Shown here: positions 44,222 through 57,100 of the stretch, piece by piece
Position numbering within the stretch: position 1 is the stretch's first letter
Layout of the letters: each line of letters begins with the position of its first letter
DNA from: Pararge aegeria
Lineage: Eukaryota > Arthropoda > Insecta > Lepidoptera > Nymphalidae
Reading direction: 5' to 3'
DNA: 64,000 bases
Assembly: GCF_905163445.1 (NCBI RefSeq)
Contig: NC_053185.1
Location: forward strand, 11,364,001 to 11,428,000
Notes under the pieces: model-generated
The model's input: the letters and a program-made list of their open reading frames with translations, nothing else
Database searches by the model: none
What the model was told of the DNA's origin: nothing
Program-made: the position numbers and the translations under genes

Positions 44222-45143
44222 TCTGCATAGGTTATGAAACAACTATGTTTATGAATAAAAGTTTTTATTTAGTGCACTGTGTACACAACATTTATGGCAT
44301 TACTATCTATTACAACTTCACAGTCAATTATTTGAATAACAACTTTTTATGAAAATTTCAATTACGGAATTCACAAAGAAATAAACCTTATATAGAGTCA
44401 CGTAGTATATCTGTGGAGTCACAGATTAATTAATAATTAGTAGGCTATCTACCAACTACCACTTGTCAAATAACCGTCTGTACTGTGACTATGGAGGGTA
44501 GAGGTAAGGAGAGTCATCTTATATGGGAGAAAAGTTGAAAAAGTGTCCAGTGTATGCGCTAAATAACAGTTCAAAAATCCTCCACAATGGCGCTGGTGGA
44601 TGCACAGGGTATGGTATGAATGTAGCAATCGTAGATGAATTGAAGTATGCCGAGTTAAAAAATTTAATGTCATTATCGACTAAAGTAGTTAATTATTGAG
44701 AATTTTAACAACTTACGTTGTACAAAATATTGTGGTAAATATAACCTTACTTCCTTGTATCTCCATACTTCCTTGTTTATTTTTCAAGCCTACTCTAACA
44801 ATATTTATATTTGGCGCTTCTTTTAAGAGTTACCCTGATGCAAATGTGGCGCCATCCTAATTTAATACATTTTGACGACACTTTTTCATATACACAGATG
44901 ACTCTCCTTACCTCTACCCTCCATAACTGTGACCCAGTAATATGTACCCAGCAAGAAGAAAAAGCTGTCACTCGATATAAGTTTTTGTTTTGCTTATTTT
45001 TAGAAAATGTATCAGCTTTTCCAAGTTTTATAATTGTTGGTGTAACTAACTAGCTCAAAGAGTGTTTTGTTTTCTTCCAAGATATCAGTTTGATTATTAT
45101 TGGTAGGCATGCACGAATACTGAACTTCAACAAAGAAATTAAA
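44222..45143. other. divergent promoter region of HSPA14 and ITFG1
   Basis: 922 bp between start codons. It holds the inverted-repeat element at 44,480-44,939. No TATA box is evident beside either gene. Confidence 0.5.
44480..44939. mobile_element. inverted-repeat (MITE-like) element
   Basis: Arms 44,491-44,519 and 44,896-44,924 are exact reverse complements (ATGGAGGGTAGAGGTAAGG ...). Looser pairing extends inward (GAAAAAGTGTC / GACACTTTTTC) and outward (TGTGACT / ACTGTGAC). It sits between the HSPA14 and ITFG1 starts. Confidence 0.7.
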
Positions 45144-47302
45144 ATGTTTAAATATAATTGCATACTTATATTCAATGTTGTCTTTGCGAGTAGTCTTTTT
45201 GTTAGTGACATGACGGAGAGCACTTTTGGAAATCGAAAAGATGGTTATATTGCTGCGTTTGGTGATTTTAATTCTGATGAATTAACGGATGCATTTATAA
45301 TAAATGGATCGAATGTGGAGGTATTATTAGCTTATGACAAGGAACCGTTCTTCCGACCTTCTTCGTACAGTTGCAACTTTAGCGATCTCATTATCACTAG
45401 TATAGTACCAGGCGACTATGACGGTGATGCTTACATGGATATACTGGTAACTACACAATTTCAGAATTCATCCAACATCCATGAAGTAAGAATTTTATGG
45501 GGTGGAATGCCAAATTTAAATTGTTCTGATGCATCATTAATAAAAGCAATTTCTGTTGGCCAGCCCCTTGTGTTGGACTACAATAGAGATATGATATTGG
45601 ACCTGTTTGGCATCAATAAACAAAGTAAAAGAGTGTTTTGGGTATTTGATAAATCACGTTCTGCACCTACAGAAATAATGATGAGTGATAATGGAAAATT
45701 TAAAGAAATAAAATTGCCCCATTCCCATTCTTTTTTGGATATAAATGATGATAATGCTGCAGACCTTTTAGTAACAACACATGTAGATGTTGAGATCTGG
45801 CTCAATGATGAAACTAGTGGTTTTCGATTTAACAATAGTATTGAACTGCTTGTGGGCCATCCAACTATATATGGCCAGGTATTGTTTTTAGATGTGGCAC
45901 TATCGGGTCAATTTTTTCTTGTTGTGCCAGTCTGTTATGATCTTGAATGTATTAACAGTACAATCTTGATTTATGATAATGAGCAGTGGTATGATTTACA
46001 AGTTGATTTCAATGATGGCAAGGGAACCTTATGGAGGTTTGTCCCGCCCAGAGCAGAAGTTTACTTAGAAACAATTACTATGCGCAGTGGAGATTACAAT
46101 ATGGATGGATACCCTGACATTCTCATGACTTTAAGTCCAGTCAATAGTAAAGATACAAAAGCCTTTTTACTACATAATGTTCCTTGCAACTTACCTGGAT
46201 GTAAATTTTACAGAACATTTGAAGTGCAGTGGGAAAAGTTAAATACATTTGGTAAAAATGTTGTAATGGCAACATTTTATGACCTTTATATGGATGGAGT
46301 TCTTGATGTTATATATGTGCAAAAAAATATTACTAATACAAAACAAAAGTACATAATGAAAGCTTTTAGAAATGAGTTAGAATATGACACCAATTTTATT
46401 AAAGTCATTGTTGTAACAGGATTAAGTAATGAAAGAGTACCTACAATTAATGGAACTTTGTATAACAGGAAAGTTACATTTGGTAGGTAAACTTGAATAA
46501 GCATTTGTTTTATTTTTGATATATTAGCATCTTTGATGTATCTAAATAGGGACATCTACTTGGTCCATCTACCTATATTTAGGTTATTTAACTCCTTATT
46601 TACCTTACCATGGGCTTAGTAGTATTTATTAATCTGTCCAGGCCCATATTTTGCATTTTCATCAGCCTATTAATGTCTCAATGCTGGGCACAGGTGTAAC
46701 ATAGACCTGGCATGCTGCTTTAATGAGGGTTGATGATTTAATTATTTTTAGGACAAGTCATAATAACCATGGTTGGATGGTCAAATATGCTCTCTGAGGT
46801 GTTTCAATTAGCTAACTCAAAAACCAATATATAAACAAAGTATAAATTAATTCACATGAATATTTTTTCAGGAACAAACCTACCAGGTCCTAAAATCGGT
46901 TACAATACTTGGTCACAGGAAGGGCAATATAGGACTGGAGTGTGTGCACAGTTGCCACAGTCTGCTTACTTCGCTTTACAACTACCCTATTCAATATTTG
47001 GACTAGATAGAACACCAAATTTTGTTGACACCCTAACTGTTGGATTGTCAGGTTACTCTAAAAGTTGGACACAAATTATACCTAATTCTCAGATAGTGCT
47101 AATTCCAGCCCCACCAAATGATCCCTCTGAGTGGCGAGCACAACTCTTTGTCACTCCAAGTAAAGTTATTCTTAAGAGTGTGTTTGTATTGACAGCTATA
47201 ATTGTTATAATAATTGGGTGTGTTACATATTTGCATTGGAAGGAAAGAAATGATAGGCAATATATAATTGAAATTGATGAGCAAACTTATGTAAAGCTTT
47301 AG
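45144..47302 (+). CDS. ITFG1: integrin-alpha FG-GAP repeat containing protein 1 (T-cell immunomodulatory protein homologue)
   Basis: Two exons, 45144-46482 and 46872-47302, joined in phase 1, give 589 residues (human about 612). The signal peptide is FKYNCILIFNVVFASSLF. A beta-propeller of FG-GAP/VCBS repeats follows, with calcium-loop motifs such as DFNSDELTD (41-49), DYDGDAYMD, DINDDNAAD and DYNMDGYPD. The C-terminal domain has GTNLPGPKIGYNTW and LALQLPY-like FALQLPYSIFGLDR. A membrane segment is at about 548-568 (VFVLTAIIVIIIGCVTYL), followed by a 20-residue cytoplasmic tail. It is a type I membrane protein of the cell surface. The start is chosen as the first ATG directly before the signal peptide. 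Confidence 0.95.
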
Positions 47303-49181
47303 TCTATTTGTTTTTTCTAGTAGGTTAAAACCAAACAACTAACAACACTTATATTATAATTGTGTATGTTTGTAACCTGTTCGGCTTAAATGCTACATTA
47401 ATTTTGATTATTTGTTGTAAGTTTATCTGTGATTTATTATATTATTCTTGTCATTGTTAGGTTAGGTTTAGGCTCCCATCTTAGACTGCATCAACTTTGC
47501 AACCAGAGGAGATTGCAGTCTAGGACTAATTTGTAGCAGATAAAAAAAAGTTAGGGAACATGACTCTTACTTCTTAGGTACCTTACTGTTATAATTATTA
47601 GTTGTCAGTAATAATAAGTGGGGCTGACAACTTACCTCTTATTATTGCTATCTTTTCATTTGGGGGTCAATTATCCATATATTATTGAAATATTCATCAT
47701 GACTGTTTGAATTTTAGTTATAAGTAATCTATCTGTAATATTGAGGCCACAGGTTTATTTCGTCACTGAATACAATAAATAGATCAGTTATGAAGAGTTG
47801 CCAATTCTATTATACTCAAATACTTAAGTTTACTCCTGTCCATCTATTACCAAAATAACCTACCATATAAACTACTTGATAAATTATCTCTAATAATAAA
47901 GTTCTTAAGTAAATAAGTCATATAGTTCTGTGATTTAAAATTAAAAACATTATTGAGCTTTTGTAAAATGTATAATATAATAACTTGTATTGAAAAGTTT
48001 GTTTCATTTAAGGCAATTATACTTCATATGATTATAATATAAACATTTGCAAAAATTAATTTTATAGTTTTACATAGCTATTTGTTAAGTTTTACATACA
48101 TTGTTGTGGCATCAATGAACAAAGTTAAATAAAAGCCTTAAAAAAACTTTTATTCTAATGTTTGGAACTGTGTTTATGCTTTTTGTCTTTCTTTTTTTCC
48201 AACTTCTCCAATTTTCTGAAAAATAAGCAAAACATAGTATATTACAATTGGTGCCAATTCTATGGATGGATGAATGTACGTTTGTTTGTTACGCTCTAAC
48301 GCGATAATGAATGAACCGATTTGGCTAAAAGTTGGGGAAGACCTACATATTATATAGTATGGAATAGCTCATAGGTTGATTTTTATCCCTGAAAAGCAAA
48401 CAACTCCTACAGGATAGCATCTTTATTTTTTCGCATTTGTCTTTCAAAATCCGCGCAACGGAGTTTTAGATTTGAGGACCCGAGAAGTGGCAAAGGTTGC
48501 TTTTTATCCCGGACAAACAAGCAGTTCTTGTGGGTGTGGGTGTAGTTTGCTACTATGATATTTTTATTTTTATTATTAATGTACAAAAGAATCCTTAAAA
48601 ATAATAAATGATGGTGAGGACAAAGGGGAATTAAAAAATTGACTCATCTCTTTTCTAATATTTAAAGTGTAAGAGTCTTTCTCTTAATTTTTGATGCCTC
48701 TACCATATAGTACTATCCACCATATATGGTATTTTCGCTCTATATTTTAACTGCACAGCAGATTTTTATATACCCTATATTTATAACTTTTCCTGAGATT
48801 TTTAAAATATCTAAATTCACGCGAACGAAGACGCGGGCATTCAAATATCTATATCTATTACTTATAATAGATACTGAACCCAAAACTGTATTTTTTTCAT
48901 ACGTGTCTGTCTGGGCCGCGCATCACATTGAAACTACTAAATGAATTAAAATGAAACGTTGCACGATTTGAGTTCATACTCCAAGGAGACACACGTTTTT
49001 ATAAATTCAGCTCAGTTCATTGGCAGAAGGGATGAAAGTGTTTAAAGATTTATAACCATAACTCTGTCAAATGTAAACCAATTTAAATAATTATTTTTGT
49101 ATTCGATAGGTTATACTATCACCCCACTTAAGGTTTAACGATACTGAAAACACAGTGTTGCCACATTTATGAGAACTTCAT
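47303..49181. other. 3' flank of ITFG1 with repeat fragments
   Basis: A SINE tail (ATCTTAGACTGCATCAAC, GGAGATTGCAGTCTAGGAC) lies at 47,472-47,535. From about 48,245 to 48,560 there is a common lepidopteran repeat (GAATGAACCGATTTGGCTAA, CGCGCAACGGAGTTTTAG). Other parts are AT-rich without recognisable content. Confidence 0.5.
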
Positions 49182-51168
49182 TACTGGATTAAATGGAAAA
49201 TGTTAGAAATTTTATTAGTTATAATTTAGCATATAATCAACTAACAATGCGATTTCGATTCTTCCTTTAAGGATTACTAATGTTTGATAGTGATAGGAGC
49301 TGAGACATTATGGATTCCACATTATCTTTCAAATTTCCAAAGAAGGGCACCCATCAATTTATTGACTTGGGTCAACATTGCTTACCCACTGCTATCCACA
49401 AATATGTAGTGCAGCGGCTAAACTGAATATTATTATTGCAGTCCTTTTTTGTAGGGAATTCAAAGTATTTTAAATACCGCAAAACGGGCGCAGGTTTTCG
49501 GGACAGGCATTAGCGATTGTAAATGATTACGTGATTGAAGGTTTCAAATAGTACCCACTATTTGAAACCTACAATCTTCTTCAATCGGACTACAGCTCCC
49601 AGAGCAAGAACACATATATATGTGTCAAAATATTTAAACAAACGGGAGCAATAATATTATTTGTCCCGTTTGTTTAAATATTTTGAAATACTATCTGTAC
49701 TTCATATCATACGTTTGTATATTTGGCACTTCCACTAAAAACATTTTGTATCTCAATCATTGAGATTGGTGTAGAGTATGTAACATTACGCTGCCTCCCG
49801 TTATTTACGTGGGCAAAGCCGCAGGGCACATTTAGTACCTAATAATTTTCATAAAGGTATAAAAGTACCCTTTTCCAATAGTTGCTGTCCAAAAGGTTAG
49901 CACTGTATTATTTACTAGACAATTAAGTACAGAAATGGCACCAGTGTGTCTGTGACATTGTGTATAACCAGACAGACAGTGGTTATGTGTAATTGTATTG
50001 AAAACTATTGAACCTTTAACTTGAACCTTAGTCTTTACTAAGATGGAAATTGACTTTAAAAGAAATACTTTTTTCAATTAATGTGTAGACTGGGTTTATA
50101 AATATATTCTGCACATAAATAAGTCAAGACATCAATATAATAGCCAATGGAGTCAATATTTACTTGAGTAATTTTTTTTTCTGCTTCTTCGTTAGTTGAC
50201 TGATCAGGTCCGTTTCAGTGAGTGATGTATCATTGTCAACAATTTTGCTGGCAGCAAGAGGCATAGCCCCGGGCTTCATTACAAGTCCTGAGTCTCTCAT
50301 ATGTTGCATCAAGGTAGGAACATCAGGCTTTTCTTCCTCATCCTCCGGTGTAGATGCAGATGCCTGTAAAGCTCTTGCTTCACTCATTGATAGTGAGTAC
50401 ATAGAACATTCTTTATCTGAAATGATTGTTTATTTAATATTAGTGATAATAAATAACAATGCTTGATTAACTGCTTGTATTAATTTTGTGGTGCAATTTT
50501 TAACATCGGAAAACAAATCAACGCAGACTAGAACTGGCAATAAAATCTCAAATACAATGTAATTGAATAAAAAAACTACCTGTATTAATGTGACCCCATT
50601 TGTGGCATTTAATGCATCTAACATTTCTAACCAAAATTCCAAAAGGCTGATCCCGGATTTCATTGTCTCCTTTACAATAGCTCTCTCTGGGAGCATTGTA
50701 CTTTCTTTGCCATTCAAATTTATATTCTGGCTCATTGTCTTCACGTTCCCTCTCTTTTTTCACACCAGGTGGAGGCTCATACATGAAATTTAAACTCAAT
50801 TTATCTTTACTATCTTTGCTTAGTAGGGCTCTGAAAAGATAGAATAGTTATAACTAAGGTCTAATATCTCTTTATTATACAATATAATAATTTAAACCAT
50901 TATAATTATGTATACATGTATACATAGACTTGTTTCTACAGTTGGTCGGTTAGTTTCTTATTTCAATATAAATAGGGCTCTGACAAACCAAACTGTTATG
51001 TTACATTATAATAAAGAACTCTTACTTGTTTTCATGCAGTTCCTGCTCCTTTTCATACTGCACTCTCAGTTCTTCCTGCTTCTTTTTATATGCATCAGTT
51101 TTCTGTTCAGCCATCCATACCTAAAAATTATATATACATTAGTATTGTTGAAAAATCTCACAGCTACT
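49182..51168. repeat. segmental duplication, source copy (CIR1 locus)
   Basis: Homologous to 62,071-64,000 in the same orientation. Introns and 3' flank are included, so this is a DNA-level duplication, not a retrocopy. About 250 bp at 49,275-49,525 has no counterpart in the second copy. The palindrome AATATTTAAACAAACGGGA / TCCCGTTTGTTTAAATATT at 49,628-49,683 is shared. Confidence 0.92.
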
Positions 51169-51688
51169 AAATCTACTCTAGAAGGAGTATTGTGAAGAGG
51201 CTACATTTAGAACTGATAATTAAGCAGCTATTCCACGAACGAAAACATTCCGAGGCTGACATCAGTCAGGCAGGCTGGAAAAATATGCCAAATGGACTCC
51301 AACCTGTCTTTAAGTTGGAGACATGCTATGCCAACCTCATAGTGGCGTGTTTGACATGGCTGATAGATGAATAATTAGACTGATGTTTTCCCATGAGATA
51401 TTTTTCTACTTTTTCGTGAGTGTGACATGTTCCGAGGCAAAAATTTGCGTAAGCCAGTCAACGAAATGATAAATTTCTCAATGCCAAATTTAATTTATTT
51501 GCTTTAACAAATACCTCTCTGTTCTTGTTAAGTTTGAGATTGATTGAAGAGTACCTAGTGCCTAAAGACATACCTAATGTAAATCATTAACAAAATAAAG
51601 ATGTAACAATAATAACCCTTTTCAAATTATCTCTGGAGGCTGGATGGAAGAATTTCTTGCACATATAATTATTAAATCCCTTTCCCAT
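50160..51688 (-). CDS. CIR1: corepressor interacting with RBPJ 1
   Basis: Exons 51688-51617, 51120-51026, 50830-50580 and 50416-50160 join in phase and give 224 residues. The N-terminus MGKGFNNYMCKKFFHPASRD and VWMAEQK is the Cir_N domain. The middle matches human CIR1 closely (LNFMYEPPPG, KFEWQRKYNAPRE, IRDQPFGILVRNVRCIKC). A CCHC-type knuckle (CIKCHKWGHINTDKEC) spans the exon 3/4 junction. The end KKQKKKLLK corresponds to human KQKQKLLRKL, where the insect protein stops; the human Arg/Ser-rich extension is absent. CIR1 links the Notch effector CBF1/RBPJ (Su(H)) to histone deacetylase and also touches splicing factors. This copy is intact; a second, broken copy lies at 63,072-64,000. Confidence 0.95.
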
Positions 51689-54086
51689 TTTTTATATTGT
51701 ATTTATTTCCTGATAAAAACCTGTCTTTCACAAATTACAATGACAATTACGAATTGCGACGGTAACTATATAACTATTTATATTTTATTTACTGGTCTGT
51801 GACGGTAACCCAGATAAAAGCATCCGCACCTCAGATTTTACTGGCCACACTGTGTGCCACAGTTTCCTCACAAGCACAGAATAAAAAATATTTAATTAGA
51901 TTGTAGGTTTGTTTAAAATATCGATAGTTTTAATTCGATTAATTTTTTTGGTGATCTTTCAATGTTTTCAATTAATCGATAAGTCCTTCTTCATCATGAA
52001 AAACTAAGCATCGAAAGTCGATAATTTTTGTTTGAAGACATCCGTGTCGCAGTTGTCTTATAAGTGAGAGGCTTCGGATTCGAACCCCGGCGACCGAATT
52101 TTCTGTGGTCCTGCCTGGTGTGATGCACTTAGGTTGAGGCAGTAGCCTAGTAGGTAAGTATACCTACTTACCTACAAGCAATTAAGCGTTTCGGTACAAT
52201 ATCGCGTAGAAACAGGGTTATGGTATTAACTGCCATACTCCTAACAGGCTAGCCTGCTATCATCTTAGGCTGCATCTTCACTTAACACGGGTTAAGATTG
52301 TAGTGAAGGTCTGAGTTTGAGCTCCAGCTCCAGCACGTTTAAACGTTAAACTAGCAAACAATAAGCAATTAAATATCACTTGCTTTAACAGTGAATGGGT
52401 TGTAATGGAGATGGCGATAATGATTCAGGTTTCATAAGGATGAAGTTATGAAAAGCAAATCGAAGAAATACATTAATAAACCTAACTGGACCACTCTTAA
52501 ATTCAGTTAAAATCTTACCAAGCATCTTACGTACCGTCAATATACCTACCGACGTACACTATGCAAAAAAGATAATGTTAAGTTTTTTCCTAACTAATTT
52601 TTAGTTCACCTGATCCAAAAATTCTGCATTTTTTACCCTGCTCCTACAGAGGAATTTTTCCACACTAAATTTACATCAGAGAAATAATTTTTAGATTCGG
52701 TATTTTTAGATATTCCGAAATTAATCCTTACAGTTTTCTGTAATTAAACAACAAAAGGGACCTACCATTTTTAGATTTTATTCGACAAACCTTATCGACT
52801 GCCACCCATCACTAGCACCATCGTACCTTGTGACAACCTACATATAATTTAGTAAGAAAACTACTATTCTCTCTTTTTGAGAGTCTATCAGGGCCATAAG
52901 TAAAAAGAGTACAATATTATGCACTTTATCGCTATTTTCGTCCTGACTCCATGTATTATTTCTAGAGCAACATATTGAACCAATGGTTTATGCTGTAGTT
53001 TTTCACGCTCTGACATTAAAAAGTGACAAAACACTGCCCAATGGGGCTTAATATTAACCTTTATGAAAAGAGGAACGATTATGTTTGGCTAATCCAGAAC
53101 AATCTGATGATAAACTTAGTTTATTACTCAGAATACAGATTGCTCTGTATTTTGTAGTTTATTACAAGAGAACCTGACAAAAAATTCTTAATATCCAGTG
53201 GTTTTAACATATAATGAATATACATGCACTACGTATCTTCGATCGATGGGGATTGGTTGTATTGTAGTAGGCCTACGTTGTAAGATTATTTACCGAAAAG
53301 CAAGCAAGATTTGAGAACTGCCATCTACAACTTCTGCAAATGTGTCATGTTGAGAATGATCGTTGTCTGTCAATATGACAGTTTTGTGTGTCTTTATATC
53401 TGATAATATCTGAGCGTTATTAAATGTCAAAAAAGATATGGCATAACCCCGCCGAATAGTAGCAATATTATTTTTGCGTTGCTTTTCATTGCTCACGTTT
53501 CTCGTTGAATGTAAATGCAAGTACAAGTGCGCTGTGCTGTTTTTCCTTTTTGTTTGTAGTGATTCTCTTGAATACGTAATTCTAGAGTTTAAAGATTGTA
53601 CTTTCAACTTTCTCGTGCTAAAGTGAGCTAATTTCCATAGCTAACATCTACCTTTAACATAACGTCAATTACCTACTTGGTATTTGCTAAGCTAATGTTC
53701 ACAGGTTTGAAAGTGTAGCTATTTCAAATCACTGGATTAGTCGAGATATAATGTTGATTTTGCATTAATCTATGATTTATATGTTGGGTAGATATAGTTT
53801 GTTATGAGTAAAGTTCCTTGTTAGTCATATACTATGTATGGCATGTTAGACATTGAATGGTAGGTTAAGTTTTGCTAGCTTTTTAGAATATTGAGGCCAG
53901 AGCTGCATGCACAACCCCACTGTTGAATGTAAAGCCCTTTGTGTGTAGAGAAACTTAATGTTTTATTTATTGGGTATATTTTACAGATTTTTACTTTTTG
54001 ATAATTTTTTTATAGAGATATAAGATAAGATTTTTGTATATCATATTCTGGGATGAAAGTCTAATTAGTATATTTCGTTTGCCCAG
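51689..54086. other. intergenic between CIR1 and Gyc76C starts
   Basis: The two genes are divergent. A SINE body with tail lies at 52,130-52,330, followed by a GAT-family segment at 52,283-52,395 that reappears unchanged at 62,188-62,292. A 105-codon minus-strand frame at 53,607-53,290 ends at a donor-like GTAAATAA but resembles nothing I know. Probable upstream exon and promoter of the cyclase lie here, unresolved. Confidence 0.5.
52130..52395 (+). repeat. SINE fragment joined to a GAT-family fragment
   Basis: CATCTTAGGCTGCATCTTCA is the tail of the 58,750 SINE family. TTTAAACGTTAAACTAGC and TCACTTGCTTTAACAGTGAA form the piece shared with 62,188. Confidence 0.6.
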
Positions 54087-54114
54087 GTGTCAGAGCCGCG
54101 GTGAAGGCGACGGC

Positions 54115-57100
54115 ATGTGGTACGGCGCGCGGGTGATCTTACTCGCGGCGCTGGGCTTACTGGCCAGGCCTTCCGCCGCCGAACTCGACAAGAAATTCAA
54201 CATTACCATCGGCTATCTGCCTTCTATAACGGGCGAGCGCCGAGATAGACAGGGGCTAGCCATCTCAGGCGCTCTGTCTATGGCCCTTGAGGATGTAGGT
54301 ATTGGTTGTTGGACAATGCTGTTCTGGTTAATTGATTAACTTAAACTGTGTGTTTGATGTCTCGCATGTACTAACATGAGAGTATCATTTCGTCAAGATT
54401 GATTAAGCTGTTGGGCTAGTCAAGGTCACAATAGTTATTTCTTCTTTTAAATCCAGTGGTAAGGAACCTGTGTGTTTTTACACTTCCACTTTTACACTAA
54501 GCTGCTCTCCGCGTGACCCGCGGTGTACCTAGTATAATTAACATTTCGAGGGAGTTTGCTGACAAAATCTATAGTTTGTCAGCAAATATCCATTGCTCAT
54601 AGACGTGAAATTCAGTTTTTCTCAAATCCCGCGATAACTATGGTTTTTTTCTTTAAATAGTTTTACTGCACGGTATAATTTATCCCCATTCCAAATTTCA
54701 GCTTTATTCGGGATTTTTTTCAGGTGAATAATAGCACAAAACTCTTGCCCGATGTAAAGTTATTGCTTAAGTGGAATGACACGCGGTGTGATACGGTGAC
54801 TGCGATAAGGATGCTCACTGACATGACCTGCTCCGGCGTCGTTGCCTTCTTCGGCCCGGAGGGGCGCTGTCACACCGAGGCTATCGTTGCCATGTCCAGG
54901 AACCTGCCCATGATCTCATACGTAAGTTCGTATTATAATCCTTGACCAGTTAATCTTTCCAATGTCTACACTAAACTATTTATAAAAAAATCATCATCAT
55001 CATCATCATCATATCAACCCATTACCGGCCCACTACAGAGCACGGATCTCTGAACCCCTTATTGAATCTCTTAACCCCTTCTTAATGTAGGGGGATTTCT
55101 GGCCAAAGTTGAAGTTTTAATGACCCTAAGAAATTCAGTTGATTTTTTTAGGGTATTATTAAGGCTTGGCCAAACGTTAACTTGAATTACTTGGCTAAAT
55201 GTGAAGCTTGAATTTATATTAAATGCAGGATGACTCGGACCCTGTGCGTCGTCGCTTCTAATTCGGTCTTGCGCATTTGTAACAGTTTCAATTTCGGCTC
55301 TTTGTAGAAATTGTCGGTGTTGTTTTTTTTTACTTTATTGCACAATCTTAATACGACTTACAAATGGCGGGCGAAGTGCGTTCAGAATTCAGAAGGCTGT
55401 GGTGAATTTGTCGTGCCTTTTTAACCTTACATTGAAAATGTGAGGTGGAAATGTGCAAATAAAAAAATGTATTAGTTTAATCAGTGCCTTGTTATTCAAA
55501 TACGTCCGAATCAGTTTAAAATATTTTTAAAAAATTGTGTAATTTAGTCACTGTATTTTGAGGCTCCTTTATTAATTTTTCTTATAATAATTGCGCCTAA
55601 ATTTTTTTATTTATTTGAACATATGTTCTTAAAAATGCATTTCCTACAAGCCAAACTTCGCGGCTGAAAAAAAACAGTGTACGTGTGGCAAAGAAACTTA
55701 TTACATTAAAATTATGTTTTTCGGTTCAGAGAAACGAAGTTAAGGTGGGACTATACCGACACCGGCCACCGCTTCTCTACTCTACTCTAATAACAATTCT
55801 ACGTACTTTCGCGCTTACGAATATGGATATAGCGCTAAACAATACGTTTTTACTTTTGTTTCAGAAATGTTCTGATTACCAAACCTCCATGTTATCAAAC
55901 TTTGCGAGATTGGAGCCACCTGACACACAAGTGAGCAACTATTATACAAAGTGTAACCGAATTGCGAAATATTGTTGAACGGTGCATAATTATATTTCAT
56001 AAGGAATCACCCTGTAAAGACATTTAATATTCCAAAAGAAGCGTATTTATTTTTCCATACAAAATAATTCAAAACATATTCAAATCCGAAACGCGCTAAG
56101 TACCTACGCTACGCGACTCATGCCTAATAAAGTGACTCTCGTCATTTATTTTATTTTAATTTTGCATGTGATGTTTGGGCTGTATCTGCATTCGGTTGCA
56201 CAGATAAGTCTCAGAGACAGTAAATAATGTACCTCTAAAGCATGTTAAGTAATATTTCGGTTTTCATTTACACTTTGTATTTATATTTTACACATATAAA
56301 AACTCTTATAATGCAACGATAAATAAAAATACATGTATATTTTTTATAATTTCGTGAATACAAGCATACCGAAGCTGAATTTTTATATATTAATTCAAAT
56401 TACAGGCAACGAAATCTGTAATAGCGCTTCTGAGGTACTACAGATGGAATAAGTTTTCAATAGTTTACGAGGAGTCTTGGGTGACGGTAGCACTGACGCT
56501 CGAAAACCACGCAAAGAAGAATAATTTAACGGTGAATCATCAGCGGCCAGTCATCGACGGGTTCAAGTGCTGCGAAGAGAAAATGACATGTTGTGCGCCT
56601 GGGTTTTGGTATCAATTTATACAGGAGACCAAAAATAGAACCAGAAGTAAGTTTATATTATTATTTTCTGCAGTAACTATAACAATTTAATACAAAATAT
56701 TTTTTTATAATAACACATTAAAAAGGAAATTGTGCGTTCAGAATTCAGAAGGCTGTGGTGAATTTGTCGTGCCTTTTTAACCTTACATTGAAAATGTGAG
56801 GTGGAAATGTGCAAATAAAAAAATGTATTAGTTTAATCAGTGCCTTGTTATTCAAATACGTCCGAATCAGTTTAAAATATTTTTAAAAAATTGTGTAATT
56901 TAGTCACTGTATTTTGAGGCTCCTTTATTAATTTTTCTTATAATAATTGCGCCTAAATTTTTTTATTTATTTGAAGATATGTTCTTAAAAATGTGAATTG
57001 TGTGGTGAATTATTAATTAGTAAAGTAAAAATTTCCCATTTCTTGATAGCTAATATAGCTGGGTTGGTCTTGTTGGCGAATAACATTTTCGATCGAACGA

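Noticed and set aside
50160..50402. CIR1 copies as retrocopies
   Set aside because: Both loci retain the introns and flanking DNA, so the duplication was at DNA level.
53290..53607. 105-codon minus-strand frame upstream of CIR1
   Set aside because: There is a donor-like end but no acceptor partner, no recognisable domain and no clear codon bias. It may be UTR of the cyclase region.
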